From Lachnospiraceae bacterium (GTDB taxonomy: Bacteria; Bacillota; Clostridia; Lachnospirales; Lachnospiraceae), in NCBI GenBank assembly GCA_017427775.1, contig JAFRSD010000005.1:1-64000 (forward strand): DNA of 64,000 bases, in the 5' to 3' direction. Numbering within the stretch: the stretch's first letter is position 1; each line of letters begins with the position of its first letter. Below the pieces are notes generated by a model that was not told the origin of the DNA, made no database searches, and saw only the letters and a program-made list of their open reading frames with translations. Both the position numbers and the translations under genes were made by a program. Below are positions 44,203 to 53,714 of the stretch, in pieces.

Positions 44203-45036
44203 TTATAAAACATATTCTTCTATAGCCCTTGCGACACCGTCACTCTCATTGTCCCCGGTGACCGCTGCGGCGGCTTTTTTCACTTCGTCCGTTGCATTTT
44301 CCATCGCGATACCGAATCCGGTCGCCTGAAGCATCGGAATGTCGTTGCAGGCATCCCCGACGGCGGCAGCCTCGCAGGGCGAAACGCCGCACCTTGCCGC
44401 GATCAGCCTGACAGCCTCGGCCTTCGAAACCGAACTTGAAAAGAATTCGAGAAAATCCGGATCCGAAGTAACGATTGTTACGTTCTCAAGCCTTTCAGAA
44501 GGAACGTTCCGCAGATTTGCCGCAGCTTTTCCTCCCGGAATGTACCATAATACCTTCAGAATATCTCTTCCGTCAAGATCCGCCAGCGAACCGATCTTCA
44601 CTGCGGGAATCTTTCCGAACCGGCGGCTGTAATCGTCCGACAGTTCATTGATCCGGCTCGCGTAAAGCCGGTTTCCGCACCACACGATCTGGGTAAAGCC
44701 GAGCTTCTCTCCGAGCGCAAAGACGGTCTCCGCATCCTTTTTCGAAAGGCATCTTTCAAAAAGAATCTCCTCCGTCTCAGGGTTGACAATCAGCGCGCCG
44801 TTACTCGTGATAACCGGGCAGTTCGGTTTGATCTCGGAAGCGAACGCCTTTGCCCCCGGCCAGGCGCGCCCGGTCGCAATGCAGACAAATACGCCCGCAT
44901 CCATCGCTTTTCGAAGCGCCTCCATGTTCCCGGACGAAATCCTCTTATCATTGGTTAGCAGTGTCCCGTCAAGATCGATCGCGATCAGCTTTCTCTTGGG
45001 TTGCGTCTCCGTATTTCTGCTCAATCTTCCCTCCAC
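44203..45036 (-). CDS. HAD-superfamily Cof-type phosphatase
   Basis: This 277-residue protein has the HAD motifs IAIDLDGTLL (nucleophile Asp), ITSNGA (motif II) and VGDACNDIPML (motif IV). The C2 cap domain between residues 95 and 200 is typical of Cof-type sugar-phosphate phosphatases. The first 15 residues are extra, and a start at a later codon is possible. The ArsR gene ends 32 nt upstream, so they may share a transcript. Confidence 0.93.
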   Translation of the reverse strand: MEGRLSRNTETQPKRKLIAIDLDGTLLTNDKRISSGNMEALRKAMDAGVFVCIATGRAWPGAKAFASEIKPNCPVITSNGALIVNPETEEILFERCLSKKDAETVFALGEKLGFTQIVWCGNRLYASRINELSDDYSRRFGKIPAVKIGSLADLDGRDILKVLWYIPGGKAAANLRNVPSERLENVTIVTSDPDFLEFFSSSVSKAEAVRLIAARCGVSPCEAAAVGDACNDIPMLQATGFGIAMENATDEVKKAAAAVTGDNESDGVARAIEEYVL

Positions 45037-45068
45037 AACTTCCTAAATCCATTCCGCATATTTCGGAA

Positions 45069-45437
45069 TTACTTGTGATCCTCCGTGATATGCTCCATTC
45101 CCTGGCTGATGATGGTCCGTACATGTTCATCGGCAAGGGAATAGAATATACTCTTACCCTTGCGGCGGTTTTTGATCAGCTTGCTTTTCTTCAAGATCGC
45201 CAGCTGGTGGCTGATCGCGGACTGGCTCATGCCGAGCGCTTCCGCAATGTCGCAGACACAGACCTCTGCTTCAAACAGAACGAACAGGATCCGGATTCTT
45301 GTAGAATCCCCGAATATCTTAAACAGTTCCGCGAGATCATACAGGTCATCCTCCACCGGCATCGTCTCGCGAACGAGCTTCAGCAAATCCTCATGCACTT
45401 CCACATGTTCACAGCATTGCGCTTTTCCGTTTTTCAT
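45069..45437 (-). CDS. ArsR/SmtB-family metalloregulator
   Basis: This 122-residue winged-helix repressor starts at 45437 (MKNGK) with AAGGGGG upstream; the longer open frame has no ribosome binding site. The recognition helix is MSQSAISHQLAILKKS. EVCVCDIAEAL keeps the alpha-3 CVC pair of CadC/ArsR sensors. The last helix holds DEH, ten residues, H, two residues, E, an exact alpha-5 zinc site as in SmtB/CzrA. An N-terminal CCEH could add ligands. It is therefore probably a Zn (or Co) sensor, but no metal transporter adjoins it. Confidence 0.93.
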   Translation of the reverse strand: MKNGKAQCCEHVEVHEDLLKLVRETMPVEDDLYDLAELFKIFGDSTRIRILFVLFEAEVCVCDIAEALGMSQSAISHQLAILKKSKLIKNRRKGKSIFYSLADEHVRTIISQGMEHITEDHK

Positions 45438-45490
45438 GACATCCCCCTTTGGTTGACCGAGGCGTTTCCGATACCATTCGGCACACGGAA

Positions 45491-45524
45491 TAAAAAATAC
45501 TCCCTCCCCATCCCGGGAAGGGAG
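45491..45524 (-). terminator. Terminator of the XRE-membrane gene
   Basis: On the minus strand a stem CTCCCTTCCC with GGGGAGGGAG is followed by TATTTTTT. Confidence 0.8.
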
Positions 45525-45543
45525 CATCATCATTTCAATTCGT

Positions 45544-46011
45544 TTATTCCTTCTCCAGTCTGGTCACTGCTCTCTTGAACAGAACAAAGAGTGCGATTCC
45601 GACACCGCTTACCGCAAGTCCGGCAAGGAACGGAATAATCTTCTCGGCGAACTGAACGTTAAATGTCCATACCATGATGGCAATAACGATACCGATAATA
45701 ATCAAAGCGATGGAAAGAATGCTGAAAACCTTGAACTGCGGCTTGATTGCAAGAACCGCGCCGGCAGCCTTCTCACCGCGCTCAATCTTATCACTGTCCT
45801 TTAATCTCTTGCCGCTGAGCAATTCAGATACCTGAATATCCAGCACACGGCAGAGAGGCTCATACATATCAGAGCCCGGCATAGAGCTGCCCTCTTCCCA
45901 AGAAGTGATCTTCTTGTCGGAAACTCCGAGACGGCCGCCCAGCATGGCTACAGACAGTTTCTGTTCTTCTCTGCATTTTGCAATAAACTTACCGATTGCT
46001 TCCTGAGTCAT
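45544..46011 (-). CDS. XRE helix-turn-helix protein with two membrane segments
   Basis: This 155-residue protein has an N-terminal Cro/C1 domain (IGKFIAKCREEQKLSVAMLGGRLGVSDKKITSWEEG, residues 5-62). A short basic linker leads to two hydrophobic helices (about 96-116 and 124-145). It is a membrane-tethered regulator of a kind common in Clostridia. The target is unknown. GGAGG is about 10 nt before the ATG. Confidence 0.88.
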   Translation of the reverse strand: MTQEAIGKFIAKCREEQKLSVAMLGGRLGVSDKKITSWEEGSSMPGSDMYEPLCRVLDIQVSELLSGKRLKDSDKIERGEKAAGAVLAIKPQFKVFSILSIALIIIGIVIAIMVWTFNVQFAEKIIPFLAGLAVSGVGIALFVLFKRAVTRLEKE

Positions 46012-46068
46012 GACACTACACCTCCGCTGAATTTACATAGAACGGTTAATCAACAACCTGCTCAAATT

Positions 46069-46097
46069 ATTTTAGCATTGCATTTTCAAATAGGCAA
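46069..46097 (-). promoter_or_regulatory. Promoter of the XRE-membrane gene
   Basis: On the minus strand TTGCCT (46092-46097) and TAAAAT (46069-46074) are separated by 17 nt. The surrounding 160 nt are AT-rich. Confidence 0.6.
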
Positions 46098-46177
46098 GAA
46101 CCAAAAACCAAAAATATAAGATAATACAACACTTTCCTTATCATTTTTGCGGTTTCGGACTGCATTTTACAATAATA

Positions 46178-47197
46178 TCAAAGGAGTTTCAGCCGTTTCA
46201 GCCATGTTTCCGCAAGTTTCGGCCAGAGCTCCACATCCGAAAAATCGGGCATCGGCGGCATCGGAGGACGTTCTCCTTCCTCCTTCGGTCTTTCCTCGCC
46301 TTCGGGATTTCCGAAGAACTGTACCATCAGTTCCGTACGGCGTTTCGCGGATACACGGATGCCTTTATGCTCCCGCACCGCCTGTACGGCAAGGTTAACC
46401 TGCTCCATCGTATACGGTTCGCCGAAATTGCCGGTCTTAAAGCGGTCACTGAACACGGAAAGACCGTGCCAGCCGCTCGGAAACGCATAGTACGCATACG
46501 GTACGCCGGCCTTTCGGCATGCTTCCGCGAACATCATGCTGTTCTCTATGGGAACCAGATTGTCGGTTACCGTCTGCCAGATAAAGCACGGCGGTGTGTC
46601 CTTTGTCACCTGCTTCTCAAGAGAATAATACGCCATCTCTTCTTCACTTGCATTCTGTCCGATCAAAGCCCAGACAGAATAAATATGGGTAAACTCACCG
46701 GTCGTAATAACCGGGTAGGAAAGGATCACGCTGTCGGGCCGGTTGTTCACTTGATTCAGTTCCGGATCCGAATCCGCAATATCCGCAAAGTGCGTTGCTA
46801 CCGAAGCACAAACATGTCCTCCCGCCGAGGATCCGATGATCGTGATACGATCGGGATCCATGCGGAAACGCTCCGTATTGGCACGTACCAGACGGATGGC
46901 ACGGCTTAAATCCTTCATCGGCTGATCCCGAAGCGGTACCGACATCGTGATGTCGGTCGTATAGGTCAGAACGACAACATTCATGCCGAGCTTATAGAAT
47001 ACTTCTCCGACTGCCTCACCCTCCGTATTGACAACCATGCAGTACCCGCCGCCCGGTACAATGATCAGACCGGGACGCAGTTCATCGTCATCATGCAGAT
47101 AGGTGTAAAGGAACGGCGTAAAACCGTACGCAGCCTCATAATCATACTCGCCGTCTTTATAGATCGGTTCCCGGAAACTTACCGCAGTCTCAATCAT
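46178..47197 (-). CDS. Alpha/beta hydrolase, carbohydrate esterase-like
   Basis: This 339-residue hydrolase has the nucleophile elbow GSSAGGH (about residue 117), the oxyanion PGGGY near residue 51 and a late His in SGWHGLS. The architecture is that of acetyl-xylan or acyl esterases of the BD-FAE/Axe type. There is no signal peptide, so it would act on imported oligosaccharides. Its ATG overlaps the stop of the glycosyltransferase by 4 nt. The C-terminal 40 residues, Pro/Glu-rich and then helical, are outside the usual fold. Confidence 0.87.
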   Translation of the reverse strand: MIETAVSFREPIYKDGEYDYEAAYGFTPFLYTYLHDDDELRPGLIIVPGGGYCMVVNTEGEAVGEVFYKLGMNVVVLTYTTDITMSVPLRDQPMKDLSRAIRLVRANTERFRMDPDRITIIGSSAGGHVCASVATHFADIADSDPELNQVNNRPDSVILSYPVITTGEFTHIYSVWALIGQNASEEEMAYYSLEKQVTKDTPPCFIWQTVTDNLVPIENSMMFAEACRKAGVPYAYYAFPSGWHGLSVFSDRFKTGNFGEPYTMEQVNLAVQAVREHKGIRVSAKRRTELMVQFFGNPEGEERPKEEGERPPMPPMPDFSDVELWPKLAETWLKRLKLL

Positions 47198-47934
47198 TTG
47201 CCTGCTCCCTTCATCGCCTTCTTGTCTTTTTTCATATCCTTCTTAAACCGTCTGAAATCGCCGAGCGCCTTCCAGCCGATACCGAAAATCTTACGGATAT
47301 TGATGCTGTTCTTGCCTGCCTGTCTCGGTTTGAACGAGATCGCGCGGAACGCCTGCTTCTCACCGTAGTAAGCATAGTAGGTCGTCATCATGATGTTCGG
47401 AAGATTGTAATCCTCCTGCATCTTATAGAGATACTTCTTTACGACATCGCATTTCATGAGCCGGAACGGCGCATTTGCATCCGGAACCTTTACGCCGAAA
47501 TAAAACCGAAGCAGGAAGCATACGACTTTTTCGACAAATGCTCGGCTCTTGCCGTCGCCTCTTACGGTCCGGTTTCCGAAGATTCCGTCATACTCCGTAC
47601 GGAGCTGCCAGAATGCGTCGAATTCGGCAGGATTCGTCTGTCCGTCCGAGTCGGTCTGGAATACGTAATCAATGCCGCGCTTGATCGCAAGGTCATAAAG
47701 CGCGATTACCTTCGGACCGTGATAACGGTTTGTGTCCGGCAGGATCTCAAGCTGCGGAAACTCCTTCTGCAAATTGGTAAGTACCTCATGCGTACGGTCA
47801 CTGCTTCCGCTGTCCGCGATCACAAGCCGGGACGCTTCTCCTTTCCCTTCGAGAATCGGATACCACTGGCGCACAACGCCTTCAATATTCGCTTCCTCGT
47901 TATAGGCCGGCATAACAATATATAAAGAATCCAT
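47194..47934 (-). CDS. Family 2 glycosyltransferase
   Basis: This 246-residue GT-A enzyme has the N-terminal nucleotide-binding strand IVMPAYNEEANI and the metal motif in QTDSDGQ. The acceptor region includes DANAPFRLMK. It has no membrane helix and a Lys-rich C-terminus that may bind the membrane surface. It resembles polyprenyl-phosphate sugar transferases without the anchor. It is coupled to the esterase gene (ATGA overlap). Confidence 0.92.
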   Translation of the reverse strand: MDSLYIVMPAYNEEANIEGVVRQWYPILEGKGEASRLVIADSGSSDRTHEVLTNLQKEFPQLEILPDTNRYHGPKVIALYDLAIKRGIDYVFQTDSDGQTNPAEFDAFWQLRTEYDGIFGNRTVRGDGKSRAFVEKVVCFLLRFYFGVKVPDANAPFRLMKCDVVKKYLYKMQEDYNLPNIMMTTYYAYYGEKQAFRAISFKPRQAGKNSINIRKIFGIGWKALGDFRRFKKDMKKDKKAMKGAGK

Positions 47935-47962
47935 AATAAACCTCCGTCAATTGACTCTCTTC

Positions 47963-47991
47963 AGTATATCATCAGACATTCGGTGAGTCAA
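47963..47991 (-). promoter_or_regulatory. Promoter of the glycosyltransferase-esterase operon
   Basis: On the minus strand TTGACT (47986-47991) and TATACT (47963-47968) are separated by 17 nt. Confidence 0.8.
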
Positions 47992-48044
47992 TGGGAACGG
48001 TCTTTGGACTTTGCCGGGAAGAGGCACGAAAACGGATAGCAGGC

Positions 48045-49811
48045 TTACTGATTCAGTGCGTAGTACAGGCCCTTCATGGCCATCAGTTCCTCATGGCTGC
48101 CCTGCTCGGCAATGCCCTTGTTGGAAATATAAAGAATACGGTCCGCGCTGCGGATCGTCGAAAGCCGGTGCGCAACCATAAAGGAAGTTTTGCCGGCAAG
48201 GAGCTTCTTGAGTGCCTTCTGAATGAGCGCTTCCGTCTCGGTGTCGATGGAGCTGGTCGCTTCGTCGAGGATCACGACGGACGGGTTCTTCAAAATGATG
48301 CGCGCAAAGGAAAGCAGCTGCTTCTCACCTGCGGACAGACCTGCGCCGCGTTCCTCAAGTTTATGGTTATAGCCATCCGAAAAACGCTCGATAAAACTGT
48401 TCGCGTAAATGCTCTCGGCCGCTTTGATACATTCCTCGTCGGTAGCGTCCGGGCGTCCGTAACGAATATTTTCCATGATGGTTCCCTTAAAGATGAACGG
48501 CTCCTGCATCAAAACGCCGACCTCTTTTCGGAGCGAATCGAGCGTCACTTCGCGGACGTCATGACCGTCGATCCGTACACGGCCTTCGGCCACATCGTAG
48601 AAACGCGTGAGCATATTGATAACGGTCGTTTTTCCGGCTCCCGTCGGTCCTACAAGCGCGATCGTCTCGCCGGGTTTTACGTGCAGGTCAAAATGCTCAA
48701 GGATATTGCCACCCTCGTCGTAGGCAAACGTGACATCATCGAAGTCCACTTTGCCTTCCACCCCGGAAAGCTTCACGCAGTCCTTCTCGTCGTGGATTTC
48801 CACCGGGTAATCTATCGTATCGAATACCTGCTCAAGGTTCGAGCTGACCTGCGCCAGCTGCTGGATCAGGATCGCGATCATTGTAAGCGGGCCGCTGAAC
48901 TGCGACATATAGCTCGTAAATGCTACGACAAGTCCCGCATCCACATACGCCGAGCCTTTGAGGATCAGGTAAAGAGCCATGCCGTAAAGGCATACGGTTC
49001 CGAGGTTCCAGAACGTCTCGACGATCGGCGTATTCAACTCGTTACGGCGGAATATGCGAAGCCACTGCTTCACGCATCCGTCATGGATCTTACTGTAGAT
49101 CTGCTCGCTGCTTTCCGTGCGGTTATAACTCTTGACGATCTTCTCGCCCATGATCGTTTCCACAAGGAACGCGGACCGGTTCGAGTTCTTGGCTCTTAGC
49201 TTCGCGAATTCCTTACGGATCACGTAACGGAGCGTAAAGATGCAGGCCATCATCGGAATGATCACGGCAAATACGATGCCGGTCAGCTGCGGACTGAGGC
49301 CGAGCATGAAGAACGTTACGATGATCAGCTTTACCGCATAGGAAAGCAGGTTCAGCACATAGTTTGAAAAGAAGTTTGCGAGACCGTCCACATACTCGGT
49401 AACACGAACGACAATCTTTCCGTTCGGCTTCGAATCAAAGTAATCAAAGGGCAGTTCCTGCAGTTTATAGAAAACGTCTTTCCGGACATCACAGATGATC
49501 CGGTGTCCGACGATTCCCATGATCCTCTGATGGAAGAAGTTCACGCCGATCTCAAGAATCGCGATCGTAGCCATCGACGCGATCACAAAGGCAAGCGTCC
49601 GATACTCCTCCGTCACGACCACGTTATCAATGATCTCCCTTAAAAGCAGAGGAGTGATCATCGCAAGACCCGCGGAAACAAGCATCAGAATGCCGACAAG
49701 AATGAACGAGCCGCGGTAGGGCTTCATATAGCGGAGCACTCTTCCGAACTGACGGATATCGAATTTCTTACGGATGACTTCATCCTGGAAGTAAGTATTC
49801 TTCTTAGCCAT
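48045..49811 (-). CDS. Heterodimeric ABC exporter, canonical half
   Basis: This 588-residue half-transporter has six membrane segments and an NBD. Walker A is GPTGAGKTT, Walker B is VVILDEATSS with the catalytic Glu, and the H-loop is VAHRLST. Its signature is LSAGEKQ, which departs from LSGGQ. It starts 2 nt after its partner. Together they resemble BmrCD or TM287/288 multidrug exporters, where one ATP site is non-catalytic. The substrate is unknown. Confidence 0.95.
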   Translation of the reverse strand: MAKKNTYFQDEVIRKKFDIRQFGRVLRYMKPYRGSFILVGILMLVSAGLAMITPLLLREIIDNVVVTEEYRTLAFVIASMATIAILEIGVNFFHQRIMGIVGHRIICDVRKDVFYKLQELPFDYFDSKPNGKIVVRVTEYVDGLANFFSNYVLNLLSYAVKLIIVTFFMLGLSPQLTGIVFAVIIPMMACIFTLRYVIRKEFAKLRAKNSNRSAFLVETIMGEKIVKSYNRTESSEQIYSKIHDGCVKQWLRIFRRNELNTPIVETFWNLGTVCLYGMALYLILKGSAYVDAGLVVAFTSYMSQFSGPLTMIAILIQQLAQVSSNLEQVFDTIDYPVEIHDEKDCVKLSGVEGKVDFDDVTFAYDEGGNILEHFDLHVKPGETIALVGPTGAGKTTVINMLTRFYDVAEGRVRIDGHDVREVTLDSLRKEVGVLMQEPFIFKGTIMENIRYGRPDATDEECIKAAESIYANSFIERFSDGYNHKLEERGAGLSAGEKQLLSFARIILKNPSVVILDEATSSIDTETEALIQKALKKLLAGKTSFMVAHRLSTIRSADRILYISNKGIAEQGSHEELMAMKGLYYALNQ

Positions 49812-49813
49812 GC

Positions 49814-51697
49814 TTATGCCCTCCCTTCCGCCAGTTTATCGGCAAGGGCGTCAAAGTTCACACTGCCCTCCTGCGTAATCTGAATATTATAGATTTTTGC
49901 AAATGTGCCGCCGAGTTTCATCAGTTCCTCAAACGAACCGCGCTCGATGATCTCACCGTCGCGAAGATAGATGATCTCATCACAGTCCACAACCGAAGAC
50001 AGTCGGTGTGCGGAGATCAGAAGCGTCTTGTCAGGATAGAACTGTTTGATATCCGCAAGAAGCCTTTTCTCCGTTCCGACGTCAAGCGCCGATGTGGAAT
50101 CGTCGAGAACGAGGATCGGGGCATTCCGAAGAAGCGCTCTCGCGATGGAAACACGCTGCTTCTGACCACCGGATATTCCGAGCCCGCGCTCACCGATGAT
50201 CGTTTCATAGCCTTCCGTAAAGCTTGAGATGAACCCATGCGCCTGCGCGTGTTCCGCAGCCTTCACAACCTGCTGGCGTCCCACCTCGGGCTCCGAATAA
50301 GCGATATTCGATGTGATCGTATTGGAGAACAGAAAGACATCCTGGAACACATAGGAGAACTGTCTTCTTAAGGAATTCAGTTCGTATTCGCGGATATCCG
50401 TGCCGTTTAAAAGAATCTTTCCTTCGGTCATATCGTGAACGCGGATCAGCGACTCAAGAAGCACGCTCTTACCGGATCCCGTACCGCCGACGATACCGAT
50501 TTTCTTTCCGGGCGTAATATCCAGATTAATGTTTTTAAGGATCGTCTGACCGCCGATCGCAAGGCTGCCGTTCACGATCTCGATATGTGCCTCACTAAGA
50601 ACGCCTGTATCGGTGACGGCCTCTTCCGGCGCATACATGATGCCTTCCTTCGGCGTCTCATTTACGCTGATGGGTCCGCTCACGATCTTGCTTTCCGTAT
50701 TCATGAAATCCATCATTTTCCTTCCGGATACGAGCTGCTGCTGCATCTGGAACATGCTGTTGTTGATCTGCGTGATATGGTTCATGATGCGGAACACGTA
50801 ATCACCGCTTGCCACAAGATAACCGATGAGGAGCTGGCCTTTCATGACAAGAACGGCGCTCACGGCAATACTTCCGATGTATGCTGTCTGGCGGATCAGA
50901 CCGAAGATTGCCTCAAAGGAGGATGACAGTCGGATCTGCTTGATGTGCGCATCGCGAAGCGTGTAGTTGGAAGTGTCGAATTTCTTCTTCTCAACGTCCT
51001 CGTTAGTAAACGAACGCACGAGACGGACCGCCTCGATATTCTCCTGAACGGTCAGTGCCATGTTGCTGTTGCATCCGCGGATCGCGCGGAAATTCGCGCG
51101 CGCCAGCTTTCGGAAACGAAGCAGTGATACCGCGAAGAACGGGGACAGGATCAGCGGGATCACAAGGAGTGACCGGTTGATCCCCGCAAGCATGACAACC
51201 GCCACGATCAGAACGAAGATACTGTCGCAGATGTTCGGGATCATTCTGCAGAACAGTTCCTTAAACATGATCGTATCGGAATTGATCGTCGTCAGAAGCT
51301 CACCGGTATTATATTCGGCAATGGTTTCCGAATCGAGTTCCATGAGCTTGTGGAATGTCACTTCGCGAAGATCCGTCTCAAGCGCGAGACCGAGCTTCTG
51401 CAGGATGTAGTTCTTGGCGTAAACGATGATGTCCTTAAAAAGGATCAGACCGAGGAACACTGCCGACAACGTAAAGAACAGCTGCATCGAATGGATCTCG
51501 CCGTATTTGCCGGACAGGAGGAAGGAAAATACCCCTTTCTCCGCCGGCTTGTCCTTGATGATGTGGTTGATGAACATCGCCGTAAGAAGCGGCAGCATCA
51601 GATCTGCCGTCAGTGCCGCAAAGCTCATCAGCTTTGTCAGAATGTCGAGCGGAAGATGCTTCTTCCAATGTTTAAAACCGAATTTGAATACTCCCAT
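49814..51697 (-). CDS. Heterodimeric ABC exporter, degenerate half
   Basis: This 627-residue half-transporter has a six-helix membrane domain. Its NBD has GGTGSGKS (Walker A), the canonical signature ISGGQKQ and Walker B LVLDDSTSALD, where Asp replaces the catalytic Glu. Its nucleotide site would pair with the LSAGEKQ of the partner, so both parts of that site are degenerate. The first gene of the pair, it starts with ATG after AGAAGGA. TATAAT occurs upstream at about 51800, but the -35 is unclear. Confidence 0.95.
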   Translation of the reverse strand: MGVFKFGFKHWKKHLPLDILTKLMSFAALTADLMLPLLTAMFINHIIKDKPAEKGVFSFLLSGKYGEIHSMQLFFTLSAVFLGLILFKDIIVYAKNYILQKLGLALETDLREVTFHKLMELDSETIAEYNTGELLTTINSDTIMFKELFCRMIPNICDSIFVLIVAVVMLAGINRSLLVIPLILSPFFAVSLLRFRKLARANFRAIRGCNSNMALTVQENIEAVRLVRSFTNEDVEKKKFDTSNYTLRDAHIKQIRLSSSFEAIFGLIRQTAYIGSIAVSAVLVMKGQLLIGYLVASGDYVFRIMNHITQINNSMFQMQQQLVSGRKMMDFMNTESKIVSGPISVNETPKEGIMYAPEEAVTDTGVLSEAHIEIVNGSLAIGGQTILKNINLDITPGKKIGIVGGTGSGKSVLLESLIRVHDMTEGKILLNGTDIREYELNSLRRQFSYVFQDVFLFSNTITSNIAYSEPEVGRQQVVKAAEHAQAHGFISSFTEGYETIIGERGLGISGGQKQRVSIARALLRNAPILVLDDSTSALDVGTEKRLLADIKQFYPDKTLLISAHRLSSVVDCDEIIYLRDGEIIERGSFEELMKLGGTFAKIYNIQITQEGSVNFDALADKLAEGRA

Positions 51698-51846
51698 TTT
51701 CTTATTCCTTCTCCGCCTCGCGGCCTTCCATTGAGATTGACACCTGTTGTACTTGCCAGAAGCATATCACATTTGTCTGTATCGGAAAATGAATTATAAT
51801 ATACGGTTTTTACACTTTTTTATACTCTTCAGAAAGAGTCCGAGCA

Positions 51847-51876
51847 TAAAAAAACTCCCCGGATTACTCCGGGGAG
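51847..51876 (-). terminator. Terminator of the phosphofructokinase gene
   Basis: On the minus strand CTCCCCGGA and TCCGGGGAG, a perfect 9-bp stem with a 4-nt loop, are followed by T7. Confidence 0.9.
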
Positions 51877-51889
51877 CGGATTTCAGATC

Positions 51890-53551
51890 TTATCTGCTCT
51901 TTTCAAGAGCAAGGGTTCTCGTGGTCAGGTCGCAAACCTCAGCCGGTCCGTAGTACTGGATGGCACCCGGATAGGTGAAGCAGGTCTTAACGGCCCACTC
52001 CTCACGGTGCTTCTCAAAGTACTTGAACGGCTTGCCGTCAAGCTCTACAAGAGCCTTACGGATAACGGGCTTGTCCTTACCGTTACGACGCTCGATATTC
52101 ATCATCTTCGTGATCGGCATGCCGCCTGCTTTCCACTCTTCAGCAGGCTTCGAAAGGTTGCTAACCTTCGAAAGGTAACCGGTGTATCCGTACTGGATCA
52201 GCATGAAAGCGTTGTAGCCGAGGGAGTAGCAGTAGTCAGCATCGAAGTTCGACGGGAAAGCGCAACGGCCTTCGTAACCGAAGAAGTGATGCTGCGTACC
52301 GAACTTGCCCTTATAGGTGCCGGCTTTCTTTCTCTTTGCAAGCTCCGTCTTAACCATCTCGGAGAAGAGCTTCTCGGACTCAATCAGGGAAACCTGTACG
52401 TTACCGTGAGGATCTCTCTCAAGGAACAACTGCTGCTGAATGCCCTGCGGAAGAATGTCAAATACCTTGAAGGAAGCCTTGGTGAGGCCGGCCTTGATAT
52501 ATTCATACTTGGAATTCCAATCCGGAAGCGCGTTGAACTTCTCGGTCTTCTCGCCTGCAAGGAGCTCGTTGATCTCGGCAATCAGCTTGGAGAACTCGGG
52601 AACGAACTCAACGATACCCTCGGGGATGATCGCAACGCCGAAGTTCTCGCCGTTGTTACCACGGGTCTCAACTGCATCGGCAATGTACTTGGTGATCTGT
52701 GCAAGAGACATCTTCTTAGCGGCAACTTCCTCACCGATCAGGCAAATGTTGGGCTGGGTCTCAAGCGCGCACTCAAGGGCAACATGGGAAGCGGAACGTC
52801 CCATAACCTTGATGAAGTGCCAGTACTTCTTCGCGGAGTTCGCGTCACGCTCGATGTTACCGATCAATTCGCTGTAGGTCTTCGTAGCGGTATCGAAACC
52901 GAAGGAAGCCTCAATGTCCTCGTTCTTAAGGTCACCGTCGATGGTCTTCGGGCATCCGATAACCTGTACACCGGTCTTCTTCGCTGCCATGTACTCGGCA
53001 AGTACGGCTGCGTTCGTGTTGGAATCGTCACCGCCGATGATAACGATGGCGGTAAGTCCGTGCTTCTTCGCAACCTTCTCAACGATTGCAAACTGCTCCT
53101 CGGTCTCGAGCTTGGTACGGCCGGAACCGATGATATCGAAACCGCCGGTGTTGCGGTACGCGTCAATAATCTTGTCGGTGAACTTTACATAATCGTCGTC
53201 AAGAAGTCCGCTCGGGCCGCCCTTGAAACCAAGGAGAACATTGTTCTTGTCGGTTGCCTTAAGGGCATCGTAAAGACCGCATACAACGTTGTGTCCGCCG
53301 GGTGCCTGTCCGCCGGAAAGGATAACGCCGACAACCTGCTTCTTAGCCTGTGATGTATTCGCGCCCTTAACGAACGTGATTTCCTTCTTGCCGTAGGTGT
53401 TCGGGAACAGAGCCTTAATCTTGTCCTGATCCGCTACGCTCTTAGTTGCCTTACCTTCCTTAACGCAGATGTCTGCGATGCCGTTTCTGAGCATCCCGGG
53501 AAGCTTCGGCTGATACTCGTATCTCGCTTTTTGCAGAGGTGAAAGATTCAT
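51890..53551 (-). CDS. pfp: Diphosphate-fructose-6-phosphate 1-phosphotransferase
   Basis: This 553-residue enzyme catalyses fructose 6-phosphate + PPi = fructose 1,6-bisphosphate + Pi in glycolysis. It is the long PPi-dependent form. GGDDS replaces the GGDGS of ATP enzymes, and [10 protein letters not shown] supplies the catalytic Asp and the Lys that blocks [18 protein letters not shown] and [10 protein letters not shown] bind the sugar phosphate. The start at 53551 (MNLSP) has AGGAG 7 nt upstream; an open frame extends further through the promoter but is not coding. Confidence 0.97.
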   Translation of the reverse strand: MNLSPLQKARYEYQPKLPGMLRNGIADICVKEGKATKSVADQDKIKALFPNTYGKKEITFVKGANTSQAKKQVVGVILSGGQAPGGHNVVCGLYDALKATDKNNVLLGFKGGPSGLLDDDYVKFTDKIIDAYRNTGGFDIIGSGRTKLETEEQFAIVEKVAKKHGLTAIVIIGGDDSNTNAAVLAEYMAAKKTGVQVIGCPKTIDGDLKNEDIEASFGFDTATKTYSELIGNIERDANSAKKYWHFIKVMGRSASHVALECALETQPNICLIGEEVAAKKMSLAQITKYIADAVETRGNNGENFGVAIIPEGIVEFVPEFSKLIAEINELLAGEKTEKFNALPDWNSKYEYIKAGLTKASFKVFDILPQGIQQQLFLERDPHGNVQVSLIESEKLFSEMVKTELAKRKKAGTYKGKFGTQHHFFGYEGRCAFPSNFDADYCYSLGYNAFMLIQYGYTGYLSKVSNLSKPAEEWKAGGMPITKMMNIERRNGKDKPVIRKALVELDGKPFKYFEKHREEWAVKTCFTYPGAIQYYGPAEVCDLTTRTLALEKSR

Positions 53552-53599
53552 ATTCCTACTCCTTTTTAGGTGATTTTGGGGAAAGCCCATTTGATGTAT

Positions 53600-53628
53600 A
53601 TAGTAAATCATTTTACGGCAAATGTAAA
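53600..53628 (-). promoter_or_regulatory. pfp promoter
   Basis: On the minus strand TTTACA (53623-53628) and TACTAT (53600-53605) are separated by 17 nt. Confidence 0.75.
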
Positions 53629-53671
53629 GACTCTCATCTCTGTTTTTCGAAACCGTCTCCGCCGTAAAATG

Positions 53672-53704
53672 CAAAAATCCGAACCGTCGGAAAACGGCTC
53701 GGAT
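53672..53704 (-). terminator. tRNA-Ala(GGC) terminator
   Basis: On the minus strand ATCCGAGCCG pairs with CGGTTCGGAT (G-U included) and is followed by TTTTTG. It lies between the tRNA and the pfp promoter. Confidence 0.8.
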
Positions 53705-53714
53705 CCTGCCACAA

